Assembly (NCBI GenBank): GCA_045596365.1
Contig: JAZOCE010000023.1
Coordinates: 55,826 to 119,825 of the forward strand
Length of the DNA: 64,000 bases
Origin: RGIG4079 sp045596365
GTDB lineage: Bacteria > Bacteroidota > Bacteroidia > Bacteroidales > Muribaculaceae
Direction of reading: 5' to 3'
How positions within the stretch are numbered: the stretch's first letter is position 1; each line of letters begins with the position of its first letter. Below the pieces are notes generated by a model. That model ran no database searches. It was given only the letters and a program-made list of their open reading frames with translations, and was not told the origin of the DNA. The translations under genes and the position numbers were made by a program. Below are positions 1 to 8,167 of this stretch, piece by piece.

Positions 1-1761
1 TTTATGGATCAAGGTATCGATCCTAATCACGTTGCATTTATGAATTCAGATCAAACGGCATCACGAGTAAAGCGTGTGTGGACTTTTATGCATCAAGATG
101 GGACATTTGATACATATGATACTCCGGAAAAGATATCATCGTTTACATGTGATTTCAAAGACGCTACTCATGGCACTCATGTTGGTGGTATTTTAGCGGG
201 AGGATATGAGAATGATCGTAATGTGCCTTTTTATGGTGTGGCTAAGGGCGCAGATATAGCTATGTCGGCAGGTGAGTTCTATACCAATAATATTATTTAT
301 GGGATTGAGAATATAATTGAATATGCACAAGCTGAAGGTAAACCAGCTGTTATAAATTTGTCAATCGGTTCAAATTCAGGACCTCATGATGGGACCGATT
401 TATTTAGCCAATATCTTGATATATTAGGTAAATATGCAGTAATATGTGTAGCTGCAGGAAATGAAGGAAATGAAAAAATTACATTAAACAAGACATTCAC
501 AGAAACTGACAAAGAATTAAAATCATTTGTGATTGAAAACGTATATGATGGCTTACATGCTGGAACTGTAGAATTTTGGGGCTCAGATGATAAGCCTTTT
601 TCTGTTACCGCAATGGTTTATGATGTATTAGCTGATACTATTGTATATAAAATGCCTGTAGTAAACAAATCGATGGTTACTCCCGATGGAAAATCATTGG
701 AGTGGATTTATGTATCAAATGGCGAGCAATATGAAGATGGGGATATCTCAGATGCTAATTTTGACAAGGCATTTAAGGGTTCTTATGGAAGCTATATAGG
801 TGTTACTGCACTGGTTGATGGTTATAATAATCGTTTTAATTCTGTAATACAATATTATCTACAAAATACAGCGGCAAATACCGGAAACTATATAATGGCG
901 TTTATTGTTGAAGGTGAAGCTGGTCAAAAGGTGTATGCTTATAGCGATGGAAATTATTCAGAATTTTCAACAAAAAGCAAATCGGGATGGGATGATGTTG
1001 TTTATGATGGAACTATTTCAAATATGGCATGTGCCAATAATGTTATTGCTGTAGGATCTTTTAATTCTCGAGGATATGGACTTGAAGCAGAGAAAGAGAT
1101 TTCTTCATATTCAAGTTATGGAACACTTGTTGATGGACGTGAATTGCCTCATATTTGTGCTCCAGGATGTATGATATATTCAGCATATAGTTCTTATTAT
1201 GTTAAATATTTGATTGCTAATGAGGGTTATGCAGAAACAGACTTTGCGTATAAAGCAACAATCAATGGCGTTAATCATTATTGGGCTGGTATGGCAGGAA
1301 CATCAATGGCTTCTCCTTTTATGGCTGGAGCTGTAGCGTTGTGGCTCGAAGCTAATCCGTATTTAGACCGTGATGATATTTTAAAAATTGCGCAAGAATC
1401 AGCAACTAAAGATGATTATGTAACAAATTCATTCCTTAAGGTGAAATGGGGGGCCGGTAAATTAAATGTTATAGAAGGATTGAAATTGGCAATTGCATCT
1501 AAAGCCGGTATTAGTGACGTAATAACTGAAGAAAAACGTCTCATAGTTACATCCAATGGTGATAATAGATATGAGGTATTTGTTGCAGGAGAGAATAAAT
1601 TGAATGTTAGATTATTTAATATGTCAGGAATGCAGGTGTTAAATGATTCTTCTCAAGATGAATCAATAATGATCGATGCGTCAAATCTTTCAAAAGGAGT
1701 TTATCTGCTTTCTGTTCAAGGAGAAACAGCAAAATACACAAAACGCATCTTGGTGAAATAA
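1..1761 (+). CDS. Secreted S8 subtilisin-like serine protease with T9SS sorting tail, 5' truncated by window edge
   Basis: This is the 3' part of a secreted subtilisin-family protease. The frame is open to base 1, and the neighbouring paralogue has about 140 residues before the matching Asp motif, so the signal peptide and pro-region lie outside the window. Numbering from base 1, the catalytic Asp is D3 (MDQGID), the His is H57 (THGTHVGG), the oxyanion Asn is in AAGNEG, and the Ser is S435 (GTSMASP). About 280 residues separate the Asn and Ser motifs, more than in plain subtilisins, implying an inserted beta-rich domain. The last roughly 75 residues form a type A T9SS sorting domain (SKGVYLLSV, then a KRILVK end). 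T9SS cargo is exported through SprA, which is encoded in this window. The substrate is unknown. It is followed by a strong terminator. Confidence 0.9.
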   Translation, partial: FMDQGIDPNHVAFMNSDQTASRVKRVWTFMHQDGTFDTYDTPEKISSFTCDFKDATHGTHVGGILAGGYENDRNVPFYGVAKGADIAMSAGEFYTNNIIYGIENIIEYAQAEGKPAVINLSIGSNSGPHDGTDLFSQYLDILGKYAVICVAAGNEGNEKITLNKTFTETDKELKSFVIENVYDGLHAGTVEFWGSDDKPFSVTAMVYDVLADTIVYKMPVVNKSMVTPDGKSLEWIYVSNGEQYEDGDISDANFDKAFKGSYGSYIGVTALVDGYNNRFNSVIQYYLQNTAANTGNYIMAFIVEGEAGQKVYAYSDGNYSEFSTKSKSGWDDVVYDGTISNMACANNVIAVGSFNSRGYGLEAEKEISSYSSYGTLVDGRELPHICAPGCMIYSAYSSYYVKYLIANEGYAETDFAYKATINGVNHYWAGMAGTSMASPFMAGAVALWLEANPYLDRDDILKIAQESATKDDYVTNSFLKVKWGAGKLNVIEGLKLAIASKAGISDVITEEKRLIVTSNGDNRYEVFVAGENKLNVRLFNMSGMQVLNDSSQDESIMIDASNLSKGVYLLSVQGETAKYTKRILVK

Positions 1762-1781
1762 TTATTAATTAAATTTATACT

Positions 1782-1820
1782 AAAGCGACTATCTGACAAT
1801 TGTCAAATAGTCGCTTTTTT
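1782..1820 (+). terminator. Rho-independent terminator after first protease
   Basis: An almost perfect inverted repeat, about 17 bp per arm (AAAGCGACTAT, mismatch, TGACAA / TTGTCA, mismatch, ATAGTCGCTTT), is followed by a T run. The right arm and part of the loop also hold the -33 element of the next gene's promoter. Confidence 0.85.
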
Positions 1821-1830
1821 CGTAAGTTTG
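1799..1830 (+). promoter_or_regulatory. sigma-ABfr-type promoter of second protease, nearly leaderless
   Basis: ATTG at 1799-1802, 20 bp, then TAAGTTTG at 1823-1830 match the Bacteroidetes -33/-7 consensus. The ATG at 1835 follows after only four bases, so transcription should begin at or next to the start codon. Confidence 0.7.
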
Positions 1831-1834
1831 CATT

Positions 1835-3970
1835 ATGAGAAAGTTTGCGGTATTAATAATGTTTATTGTTGTTTCGGTAATCAATTTATCGGCGCAAAGA
1901 AAAATGGATCTACGTTCAACATATCAGTTGAAAAAATTGTCGGTTGAAAGTATTCAAAAAACGGAAAAATATGTTTCAGGTGTAGTTAAGATTTCAGATA
2001 ATGCAGCTATTGATGAACTGAAATCATTAGGTGTGAAAATAATAAATCAACGAGATGAGTTATTGCTGGTTTTTGTGCCTGTATCTGCAATTGATGATGT
2101 TTTGAAAATAATATCCGTTGCCACTGTGAATATTGGATGTGTATCTGAAACAATGATGAATAACGCTCGTGCCATGTCTAATATTGATATAGTAAACAAT
2201 GGAATTGATTTACCTCAAAAGTATGATGGAAGTGGTGTTGTAGTTGGTTTTTCTGATATTGGGTTTGACCCTAATCACATAAATTTTAAAGATAACGATG
2301 GCAATAGCAGGGTAAAACGAGTTGTGAGTTATGTCGATTCGTCAGCAACTATTATAGATTTAACAACACCCGACGATATCACAAATTGGCAAACCGATAA
2401 TCTATCTCAATGTCACGCAACAATAGTAGCCGGTGTATTAACTGGGAGTTATAAAGGGAATGGGTATCATGGAGTTGCTCCCGGAGCTGAGATTGTTGCA
2501 ACAACAAGTGGCTTATATGACGGAACTATCTTGGCCGGAGTTGAAAATGTAGTAGAATATGCCCGGCGTGTTGGGAAACCGGCAATTGTTAATATATCTA
2601 TAGGCTCATATATAGGACCTCATGATGGCTCAGGCTTATTTTCTCAATATCTGGATAAAATAGGGGAGGAGGCAATAATTTGCATGTCAGCTGGCAATGA
2701 AGGAGCCAGACCAAATGTACTCAAAATGGATTTTTCATCAGAAAACAATCAGTTCAAAACATTTGTTTTTGATACGAAGAAATGGGTTGGCGTTGATTTT
2801 GGCGGTGGTGCCGATTTTTGGAGTGCCGATAGTAGAGAGTTTAAGGTCGCTGTGTGTATATATGATAGAATAACCAAGCAGATAGTTTACACATCTCCAT
2901 TAGTGGGGGGCGCAGAATTAAGAGAATGGGGGATGTCCTCATCTGATTATAAAACAGATGGTGACGATAACCTGAATTATTTCAATGGATATGTGCGCAT
3001 AAGTTCAGAGTTGAATACAGAAAATAATCGATATAATATTTTATGTTCTTATTATATTAGCAATTTTGAAAAAGATGACGTTTATGGTCGTTATGTTGTC
3101 GGAATAATTATAGAGGGAGATGAGGATGTTCATGTTGACGGATATGCCGATGGCTCTAATTCTTATTTTACATCCCTTGGTATTGAGGGATTTTCTAATG
3201 GACAATCAGACTGCACTGTAAGTGACATGGCTTGTGGATATAACATTATTGTGGTTGGGTCAAGTAACTCAAAAGGGAAAGCAACAACAATAGCAGGCGA
3301 GGAGAAAAATTACAATATAACTGAAGGAGATATTTCATATTATAGTAGCTATGGACAGTTAATCGATGGACGTTGTTTGCCTCATTTTTGTGCACCGGGA
3401 GCGTGGGTTACATCATCGATAAGCACGCCATATGTCAATCAACAAAGTGAAGAATATAAATCATCTCTTGCGACAAAAACTAATGTGGATGACGTTGACT
3501 ATTATTGGATTACAGAATGTGGTACATCAATATCATCTCCATTGGCTGCCGGCGTTTTTGCACTATGGCTACAAGCTAATCCAGAGTTGACAGTTGAAGA
3601 GGTTAGGGAAATTGCAATATCAACAGCATCACAGAATGTTCCTAATATTTTAAATCCTCAATGGGGTGCCGGGAATTTAGATGCTTTTGCAGGGTTGAAA
3701 GAGGTAATAAAACGTGTGGGTGTTGAAAATATAGGAATAAACAAGCGTATTTTGTTTGAATTAGCATCTAATCGTAATATTAAAATCTCAGTGGTGGGTG
3801 TGTCAGATTTTGTCGTTAAAATCTTTGATGTAGCAGGAAAATTATTGGGAGAATATAATTTTAATGCAGATAATGGATATATTGACTTAGCTTCATTTGG
3901 GAGAGGAATTTATATGTTTGAGATATTAGCGGATGGTTATCGCCATGTTGAAAAGATAATTGTGCGTTAG
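1835..3970 (+). CDS. Secreted S8 subtilisin-like serine protease with T9SS sorting tail
   Basis: This is a paralogue of the preceding gene, complete at 711 residues. It begins with a signal peptide (MRKFAVLIMF, then a cut near LSAQ) and an N-terminal pro-region of about 110 residues. The peptidase domain has D141 (GFSDIGFD), H194 (CHATIVAG), Asn in SAGNEG and S565 (GTSISSP). The His motif is CHAT instead of the usual HGTH; the catalytic His is kept but the following Gly and second His are lost, which may alter activity. The inserted segment between Asn and Ser is again about 280 residues. The last 75 residues are a type A sorting domain ending KIIVR. The two genes are a tandem duplication that has diverged. 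The next available ATG would remove the charged N-region, which supports the first ATG despite its closeness to the promoter. Confidence 0.9.
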   Translation: MRKFAVLIMFIVVSVINLSAQRKMDLRSTYQLKKLSVESIQKTEKYVSGVVKISDNAAIDELKSLGVKIINQRDELLLVFVPVSAIDDVLKIISVATVNIGCVSETMMNNARAMSNIDIVNNGIDLPQKYDGSGVVVGFSDIGFDPNHINFKDNDGNSRVKRVVSYVDSSATIIDLTTPDDITNWQTDNLSQCHATIVAGVLTGSYKGNGYHGVAPGAEIVATTSGLYDGTILAGVENVVEYARRVGKPAIVNISIGSYIGPHDGSGLFSQYLDKIGEEAIICMSAGNEGARPNVLKMDFSSENNQFKTFVFDTKKWVGVDFGGGADFWSADSREFKVAVCIYDRITKQIVYTSPLVGGAELREWGMSSSDYKTDGDDNLNYFNGYVRISSELNTENNRYNILCSYYISNFEKDDVYGRYVVGIIIEGDEDVHVDGYADGSNSYFTSLGIEGFSNGQSDCTVSDMACGYNIIVVGSSNSKGKATTIAGEEKNYNITEGDISYYSSYGQLIDGRCLPHFCAPGAWVTSSISTPYVNQQSEEYKSSLATKTNVDDVDYYWITECGTSISSPLAAGVFALWLQANPELTVEEVREIAISTASQNVPNILNPQWGAGNLDAFAGLKEVIKRVGVENIGINKRILFELASNRNIKISVVGVSDFVVKIFDVAGKLLGEYNFNADNGYIDLASFGRGIYMFEILADGYRHVEKIIVR

Positions 3971-3998
3971 AAAATTAGGGTATAAGCAAAAAAAATCT

Positions 3999-4006
3999 TA
4001 ATTTTG
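3999..4006 (+). promoter_or_regulatory. Possible -7 element for cdsA-purM
   Basis: TAATTTTG fits TAnnTTTG and lies 28 bases before the preferred cdsA ATG. No good -33 element is visible at the expected distance, so the call is weak. Confidence 0.35.
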
Positions 4007-4034
4007 TTAGTTGGAAATAAAAGATGGAATTCAT

Positions 4035-4859
4035 ATGAAAAATCTTGTTTTACGAAGTCTTTCCGGATTAATATATGTAGGACTTATTGTTGGTTCATTG
4101 CTTACAAATGAGTATGCTTTTTTTGCGCTATGTATATTGTTTATTATTCTTGGAACGATTGAATTTAGCAAACTCACAAATCAAGAAACAAAACCAGTGC
4201 TTATTGTATTGGATATTTTATTAGCATTGTCCTTAATCCCTGCAATAATCAGTGCGACATTTATATCATCAGAATTATTGGCGTTAACCCCGGCTATATT
4301 GATGCTGTTGCGCTTTGTTGCACAATTATATATGCCTAAGGATAGAAATCCGTTAAATACGTTGGCTTATTCAATATTAGGATTATTATATGTTGCAGGT
4401 CCTATATGGATAATGGCTTATTTGTATTATGTGGAATCTCCGGCATTAATATTATCAATGTTTATAATGATATGGCTTAATGATACAGGAGCTTATATAG
4501 TTGGTTCATTATTAGGTCGTAAGTTAATCCCTTATAAAATGTTTCCGCGCATTTCTCCTAAAAAATCGTGGGCAGGATTTGCCGGCGGATTACTTTTTAC
4601 AGTTGCGTCATCATTTGTATTTATAAACATATTTGGTGAATATTATCAAGGTATTGATATAATAGAAATGATTGGTTTTGCTGTTGTTGTTGTCATATCT
4701 GCAACATGGGGAGATTTAATCGAATCATTAATAAAACGAACAATAGGAGTTAAAGATTCTGGACACATTATTCCTGGACATGGTGGAATATTAGATAGAA
4801 TAGACTCGTTATTGTTTGTTATACCGGCAATTTTGTGTTATTGTATTATTGTATTTTAG
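4035..4859 (+). CDS. cdsA: Phosphatidate cytidylyltransferase CdsA
   Basis: This inner-membrane enzyme makes CDP-diacylglycerol from phosphatidic acid and CTP, the branch point of phospholipid synthesis. The sequence shows about eight hydrophobic helices and, at the C-terminus, the family signature with WGDLIESLIKR, DSGHIIPGHGG and DRIDSL. The motif NDTGAYIVG in the middle is also typical. I chose the ATG at 4035 (MKNLVLRSL); an in-frame TTG at 4011 adds eight residues with no homology value. In many Bacteroidetes cdsA lies directly after rsfS-ftsH; here those genes are 26 kb away on the other strand, and cdsA is followed after 21 bases by purM, so the two may be cotranscribed. Confidence 0.93.
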   Translation: MKNLVLRSLSGLIYVGLIVGSLLTNEYAFFALCILFIILGTIEFSKLTNQETKPVLIVLDILLALSLIPAIISATFISSELLALTPAILMLLRFVAQLYMPKDRNPLNTLAYSILGLLYVAGPIWIMAYLYYVESPALILSMFIMIWLNDTGAYIVGSLLGRKLIPYKMFPRISPKKSWAGFAGGLLFTVASSFVFINIFGEYYQGIDIIEMIGFAVVVVISATWGDLIESLIKRTIGVKDSGHIIPGHGGILDRIDSLLFVIPAILCYCIIVF

Positions 4860-4880
4860 AAAAGAAAAATCATTATATAT

Positions 4881-6047
4881 ATGAGCGATCAAAGATATAA
4901 CATGCGTGGAGTTTCTGCCTCAAAAGAGGATGTCCACAATGCGATTAAGAACGTTGATAAAGGATTATATCCTAAAGCATTTTGTAAAATAATTCCGGAT
5001 ATACTTGGTGGTGATGATGAATATTGTAACATCATGCATGCTGATGGCGCTGGTACAAAATCTTCGTTGGCATATATCTATTGGAAAGAAACAGGCGATA
5101 TCAGCGTGTGGAAAGGAATAGCACAGGATGCATTAATAATGAATATCGATGACTTGTTGTGTGTTGGTGCTACTGATAATATTTTAGTATCGTCAACAAT
5201 AGGTCGAAATAAATTATTGATTCCAGGAGAGGTAATTGCGGCAATTATAAATGGTACAGAGGAATTACTTGCTGAATTGCGTGAAATGGGAGTGAGTATC
5301 TATAGTACTGGAGGAGAGACAGCTGATGTTGGCGATCTTGTGCGTTCAATTATAGTAGATAGCACAGTAACTTGTCGTATGAAACGTTCAGATGTAATTA
5401 ACAATGCAAATATTAAAGGCGGTGATGTAATTGTAGGTCTTGCTTCTTATGGGCAAGCAACTTATGAAAAAGGATATAATGGCGGGATGGGTAGCAATGG
5501 TTTGACATCGGCTCGTCATGATGTATTTGCTAAATATTTGGCAGAGAAATATCCGGAAAGTTTTGATGCAAATGTTCCTTCTGAGCTTGTTTATTCTGGC
5601 TCAGTGCATTTGACTGATGCTGTTGAGAAATCTCCTATTGATGCCGGTAAATTGGTGTTATCTCCTACTCGCACCTATGCTCCGGTAATAAAGAAATTAT
5701 TAGATGAAATGCGCCATAAAATTCATGGTATGGTACACTGCTCAGGTGGTGCTCAAACAAAGATTATGCACTTTGTTGAGAATAAACATGTTATTAAAGA
5801 TAATCTGTTCCCAATTCCTCCATTGTTTGAATTGATTCGCAGAGAGTCTGGAACAGATTGGTCAGAAATGTATAAGGTGTTCAACATGGGGCATCGCATG
5901 GAGATATATTTGTCCCCTGAAGACGCTAAACGTGTAATTGAGATTTCTGAAGATATGGGTATTCCTGCGCGTATTGTGGGTAGAGTAGAAGATGCTTCAC
6001 AAAACAAATTGACAATTATTTCAGAAAAAGGCACATTTGAATATTAA
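4881..6047 (+). CDS. purM: Phosphoribosylformylglycinamidine cyclo-ligase PurM
   Basis: Closes the imidazole ring in purine synthesis: FGAM plus ATP gives aminoimidazole ribonucleotide. At 388 residues it belongs to the longer Bacteroidetes form. Visible family motifs are HADGAGTKSSLAY near the N-terminus (metal/ATP loop), the NIDDLLCVGA segment, STGGETADVGDLV, GLASYGQATYEKG in the linker, and HCSGGAQTK with FNMGHRMEIY in the C-terminal AIRS domain. It is probably cotranscribed with cdsA. The following lytic transglycosylase begins within its last codons. Another purine gene, purT, lies at the far end of the window, so purine genes are not clustered. Confidence 0.93.
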   Translation: MSDQRYNMRGVSASKEDVHNAIKNVDKGLYPKAFCKIIPDILGGDDEYCNIMHADGAGTKSSLAYIYWKETGDISVWKGIAQDALIMNIDDLLCVGATDNILVSSTIGRNKLLIPGEVIAAIINGTEELLAELREMGVSIYSTGGETADVGDLVRSIIVDSTVTCRMKRSDVINNANIKGGDVIVGLASYGQATYEKGYNGGMGSNGLTSARHDVFAKYLAEKYPESFDANVPSELVYSGSVHLTDAVEKSPIDAGKLVLSPTRTYAPVIKKLLDEMRHKIHGMVHCSGGAQTKIMHFVENKHVIKDNLFPIPPLFELIRRESGTDWSEMYKVFNMGHRMEIYLSPEDAKRVIEISEDMGIPARIVGRVEDASQNKLTIISEKGTFEY

Positions 6048-7443
6048 TAAGAAAAATATACAAATAATAAAGGGTTGTGTCAGTATAATGATACTAACCC
6101 TTTATATTTATGTCGCAGTTTCATGTGGTAGGGAAAATAGTGCGGTGGATAGAAATGAAAAAACATTACATAAATTTCCTGACACTTTGCGAGTGGGAAC
6201 ATTATATAGCCCAACATCTTATTTTATATATCGAGAAGAAACAATGGGGTATGATTATGACCTCGTTAGTAAATTGGCCACAGATAAAGATATAAAATTA
6301 AGAATTGAAATAGCTCCCAATCTTAATACATTGATTGAAATGTTGGATACCGGGTATATTGACTTGATTGCTTATGAGATTCCCATTACAGCCGAATATA
6401 AATCAAAAGTTATTCCATGTGGAGTAGAGAATATAACATATCAGGTGCTTGTTCAGCCAAAGTCGAAGGAAGATCTAATTAAAGATGTTACTGAATTGGT
6501 TGGGAAAGATGTGTATGTAGAAAACGATTCAAAATATCAGTATCGCTTAAATAATCTAAATAATGAATTAGGAGGTGGAATTAATATACATCCGATTAAT
6601 CGCGACACCTTGATTTCAGAAGAATTAGTGGCAATGGTCTCGACCGGAGCAATTCCATTAACAATAGTAGATAGTGATATAGCTCAATTAAACAGGACTT
6701 ATTTTAATAATCTGGATATATCTCTCAAAGTTTCATTTCCTCAGCGATCGGCATGGGGCGTTTCTCCATCAAAATTGTGGCTTGCAGATTCAATAAATCA
6801 ATGGATGAATCAAGAACAACCGAAAAAGACTCAATCATGGCTGTTGAAACGGTATTTTGAGTTAAGCAAAAATGAATTTTCTTTTTCTAATTTTAAGTTT
6901 AAAGATGGTCGTATATCCCCTTATGATAATCTGTTAAAAAAATATGCAAAAGAGATAGATTGGGATTGGCGACTATTGGCGGCTCAAGCCTTTACTGAAA
7001 GTCATTTTGATACAACAGTTGTGTCGTGGGCTGGTGCACGAGGTATAATGCAGATAATGCCAAGTACAGCCCGAGCTTATGGTTTGACTGATGATAAAAT
7101 GGCAAATCCGGAGGCAAGTATTTCAACAGCGGTTAAAATTATCAAGTCGTTAGACAAATCTTTGTCAAAATACGTTCCAGACAAAAACGAACGATTGAAG
7201 TTTATTATAGCCGCATATAATTCCGGGATTGCTCATGTGTATGACGCTATTGCGTTGGCTAAAAAATACGGGAAAAATCCGCATATATGGGATGGAAATG
7301 TTGCAGAATCAATTTTGATGAAATCTAAACCGGAGTATTATAATGATGAGGTTTGCAAATATGGATATTTTAGAGGGCGTCAAACGGTTGCTTATGTGAA
7401 AAAGGTGATGGATTTTTATGATCGCTGTAAGCATGAAATTTAG
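6037..7443 (+). CDS. MltF-like membrane-bound lytic transglycosylase (lipoprotein)
   Basis: This protein cleaves peptidoglycan glycan strands with formation of 1,6-anhydro ends. A short hydrophobic N-terminus ends in a lipobox (VAVSC), so it should be lipid-anchored. Residues about 50-265 resemble a periplasmic solute-binding domain (SBP family 3), and about 295-465 are an SLT transglycosylase domain with catalytic E321 (FTESHFD), GIMQIMPSTA and AAYNSG. This is the architecture of E. coli MltF. The start is uncertain: TTG at 6037 gives a Lys-rich n-region and overlaps purM by 11 bases, while the ATG at 6088 gives only MILTLYIY before the lipobox. I prefer the TTG because the signal peptide needs positive charge. 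Confidence 0.85.
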   Translation: MNINKKNIQIIKGCVSIMILTLYIYVAVSCGRENSAVDRNEKTLHKFPDTLRVGTLYSPTSYFIYREETMGYDYDLVSKLATDKDIKLRIEIAPNLNTLIEMLDTGYIDLIAYEIPITAEYKSKVIPCGVENITYQVLVQPKSKEDLIKDVTELVGKDVYVENDSKYQYRLNNLNNELGGGINIHPINRDTLISEELVAMVSTGAIPLTIVDSDIAQLNRTYFNNLDISLKVSFPQRSAWGVSPSKLWLADSINQWMNQEQPKKTQSWLLKRYFELSKNEFSFSNFKFKDGRISPYDNLLKKYAKEIDWDWRLLAAQAFTESHFDTTVVSWAGARGIMQIMPSTARAYGLTDDKMANPEASISTAVKIIKSLDKSLSKYVPDKNERLKFIIAAYNSGIAHVYDAIALAKKYGKNPHIWDGNVAESILMKSKPEYYNDEVCKYGYFRGRQTVAYVKKVMDFYDRCKHEI

Positions 7444-7453
7444 ATTTTGTTAT

Positions 7454-7461
7454 TAACTTTG
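7454..7461 (+). promoter_or_regulatory. -7 promoter element of DUF3332-like gene
   Basis: TAACTTTG matches TAnnTTTG exactly and lies 37 bases before the ATG. The -33 region, inside the end of the preceding gene, has no clear TTG. Confidence 0.45.
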
Positions 7462-7498
7462 GAGAGATAAATTATGATTCACTAAAAAGTTTTGTTGT

Positions 7499-8044
7499 AT
7501 GAAGAAAAAGTATTTAAGTGTTGCCCTTGTTATGGCCCTTGCAAGTTCAATGATGTTTACATCTTGTATTGGTAGTTTTTCATTGACAAATAAATTAATG
7601 GATTGGAATAAAACAATAGGAAGCAAGTTTGTTAATGAATTAGTGTTTGTCGCATTTTGGATTGTTCCTGTTTATGAGGTGTCTGCTCTTGCTGATATAC
7701 TTGTGATAAATAGTATTGAATTTTGGAGTGGTTCAAATCCTATTGCAAAAGGCAAAAAAGTGATTGATGGAGAGAATGGACGTTACTTGGTTGAATGTGA
7801 TGAAAATGGATATACAATCACAAGCGAAACAGATGGGAGCATCGTGCGACTTGATTTTGAAGATGAAGATAATTCATGGAGCGTAAATGTAAATGGTGAA
7901 TCTCACAAATTCATGACATTTGTTGATGATTCTCACGTAAAGATGATTACACCTAATGGCGACTATCAAGTTGTCGAATTGTCTCAAGCAGGTTTGTATG
8001 CTTATCAACAAATTGCATCAACTACAACTTTTGCAATGAAATAA
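7499..8044 (+). CDS. DUF3332-like lipoprotein
   Basis: A 181-residue protein with an N-terminal signal peptide (MKKKYLSVALVMALASS) and lipobox FTSC, so probably a lipoprotein. After it come GSFSLTNKLMDWN, a hydrophobic stretch (LVFVAFWIVPVYEVSALAD) and a beta-rich, acidic C-terminal half. The order Cys-xGSF-LTNK-WN followed by one membrane-like segment is that of DUF3332 proteins, whose function is not known. It stands alone between its own -7 element and a strong terminator, so it is likely a single-gene transcript. Confidence 0.7.
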   Translation: MKKKYLSVALVMALASSMMFTSCIGSFSLTNKLMDWNKTIGSKFVNELVFVAFWIVPVYEVSALADILVINSIEFWSGSNPIAKGKKVIDGENGRYLVECDENGYTITSETDGSIVRLDFEDEDNSWSVNVNGESHKFMTFVDDSHVKMITPNGDYQVVELSQAGLYAYQQIASTTTFAMK

Positions 8045-8068
8045 ATTATGTCATTACTGACAAGTATG

Positions 8069-8101
8069 ACTCCTCTATCCGTAAGATAGGGGAGTTTTTT
8101 T
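8069..8101 (+). terminator. Rho-independent terminator after DUF3332-like gene
   Basis: ACTCCTCTATC and GATAGGGGAGT form an 11-bp stem with one wobble pair and a five-base loop, followed by seven or eight T residues. Confidence 0.9.
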
Positions 8102-8109
8102 AGAATGAT

Positions 8110-8141
8110 TTTGTTGATAGAGAAGGGAATTTGTATCTTTA
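8110..8141 (+). promoter_or_regulatory. Promoter of M23 peptidase gene
   Basis: TTTG at 8110-8113, a 20-bp spacer, then TATCTTTA at 8134-8141 (one mismatch to TAnnTTTG), 26 bases before the ATG. Confidence 0.6.
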
Positions 8142-8167
8142 CGTTATATTAAATTCTAAATAAATAG

